From Sipunculus nudus (lineage: Eukaryota > Annelida > Sipuncula > Golfingiida > Sipunculidae), in the NCBI GenBank assembly GCA_026874595.1, contig CM049310.1:81764556-81828555 (forward strand): a DNA stretch of 64,000 nucleotides, read 5' to 3'. Shown here one piece after another: positions 62,771-64,000 of the stretch. The notes below the pieces were generated by a model. That model had not been told where the DNA came from. It searched no databases and was given only the letters and a program-made list of their open reading frames with translations. The translations under genes were made by a program, and so were the position numbers. The number at the start of each line of letters is the position of its first letter. Within the stretch, counting starts at the first letter, position 1.

Positions 62771-64000
62771 GTTATGTGACTTTCATTGGAAACACAAAGA
62801 AAGCTTTCCTTAATAATATTCCTCACCAAACCAGTTCATGCTCATTCCTTCTATATGACATTAGGGTCATAGCCATTCTCTGGACTGAATATTTGCCAAA
62901 GTATGTTATACAACAGGGTACAGAATACCAGTTGTATAAATAATGACAGACCAGTGCACTGGTACTCTTCTAAAGCAGCTGTTATATACTGCAGTCATCC
63001 CAGATATCCTTGTTTTAATTTTCCTCATTGGTCTGATTCCTGGCCAAGTGCCAGAACCAGTGTAATCAGACCAATCAGAGCAGGTGTTACATGTTTTAAA
63101 TTTGGAGCTTGAAGCACAATGCGACACCATGCTCTCATTGGTCTGATTACAATTTCTTGGTTCTGTGCAAGCCCTGTAGGTGGAACCCTGAAAATCTTGC
63201 TTTACAAAGCAGCGGTTAAAACAAAGGAGAACTGTGACAACTGTTGTATATAACCACTTCGTGAGGAGAGCAGTGCACTGGGTATGTAGGTGAACATAAA
63301 ACAGCTTGGATTCACTCCAGAGAGTGGCTACAATAAAAAGGCCTTAATCTCATTTTAGTGCAGTGAGGCAGGGACATTGTGAAAGCAGAATACCACAGAC
63401 TATTTAATGAGTAATACTCCCCAAGAAAAATTTGTGATCTGAGAAACTCGAGCAGATTTTTCCCCAACATGTTAAAGGAAGAAACAGGATCAGGTATATT
63501 TGAATGTCTATTGTTATTTACAGTTGGCTAACAAAGGCCATCCCTGCACAAGTCATCCTGATGGTCATAATTTTTCAATTAAATATTTCATTCTGTATTG
63601 TGGAGAGCTCAAACTATTCTGTATTTGTTAAATAATAAATGGAAAGAGCATTTTAAAATTATCACAAAAAAAAAAGCCAGTCGGGTGGTAAATGAAGAAA
63701 AAAAAGTCATGTCAAATTAGAATCAGGCAGCAAATTTTTAAGGATACATTTTATAGACTTTGTTAGTCTAGCTTTTTACTTTGCTTATTAGATAGTGATA
63801 AAGACCATAATTATATATTGGTGCTTCATCTTAATGTGCATTTATTTTAATCCAGACAATGGGAGTCAGTGTATAATGTTGGAAAGTATGAATGTGTATG
63901 ACTGATTGTAGCTGCATTCAAGCTGCTGAAGTGTTCAGATGACACGATTATGATACTCTCCTAACGCAGTGCTCATACACTGCAGTCGTTTCAAGTCACC
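62771..64000. other. No gene recognised; contains three ATTGGTCTGATT motifs
   Basis: ATTGGTCTGATT at 63027-63038 and 63137-63148 is present inverted at 63064-63075, giving a perfect 12-bp stem with a 25-base loop and three CCAAT cores within 120 bases. A TATATAA lies at about 63246. This could be a promoter region of a gene beyond the right edge, but no convincing first exon is visible. Confidence 0.35.

Noticed and set aside
62641-63130. Overlapping frames of 69-100 codons right of the last family B element
   Set aside because: Overlap on both strands, no domain, and the first starts inside the repeat.

Overview
This is an AT-rich, repeat-dense animal genome window, not bacterial. Spliced genes with GT/AG introns, LINE and Ty3/gypsy remnants, minisatellites, and Helitron-like elements with the abundant 'tccgtccg' style text common in marine invertebrates point to a marine invertebrate. 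Lophotrochozoan or invertebrate deuterostome are both possible; I cannot name the species.

The one complete gene is on the + strand, 25746-57826. I could chain 16 coding exons with matching phases and consensus splice sites into a 645-residue protein. It is an orthologue of the RNA polymerase I factor UBF (UBTF): a basic N-terminus, a dimerisation-type region with Myb/SANT-like tryptophans, four recognisable HMG boxes (vertebrate boxes 1, 2, 3 and 6) and a short acidic tail. About 94% of its 32 kb is intron, filled by repeats: Helitron-like elements, three minisatellites (50 bp, 33 bp and 26 bp units) and MITEs. Two partial genes are also suggested on the minus strand: a TATA-box plus signal-peptide first exon at the left edge (473-515), and one or two exons at 15625-16844. 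The better of those two was duplicated in inverted orientation at 23.5 kb, where it is broken.

Left part (1-25 kb): a lone LTR (802-1618); a large inverted duplication (arms 1619-3067 and 8965-10866); and between the arms a 5'-truncated Ty3/gypsy-like retrotransposon on the minus strand. Its domain order is integrase, reverse transcriptase, RNase H, polypurine tract, LTR, which is the copia-like order of the Gmr1 type. Then come two LINE remnants, a fold-back MITE, a GC-rich island of unknown nature and several non-autonomous Helitron-like elements.

The most interesting repeat signal is a set of at least four Helitron-like families (here A, B, E and H). They share one architecture: a 5' terminal motif inverted near the 3' end, then a 3' hairpin and a short tail, with long tandem cores in A and B. 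The tandem cores of A and B both carry the same 12-bp palindrome GGTGGCGCCACC in most monomers. One copy (9887-10785) has its exact empty site in the other arm of the inverted duplication, showing insertion between A and T without target duplication. Sequence right of 58.7 kb is a 4-kb family B array followed by about 1.2 kb with no recognised gene.
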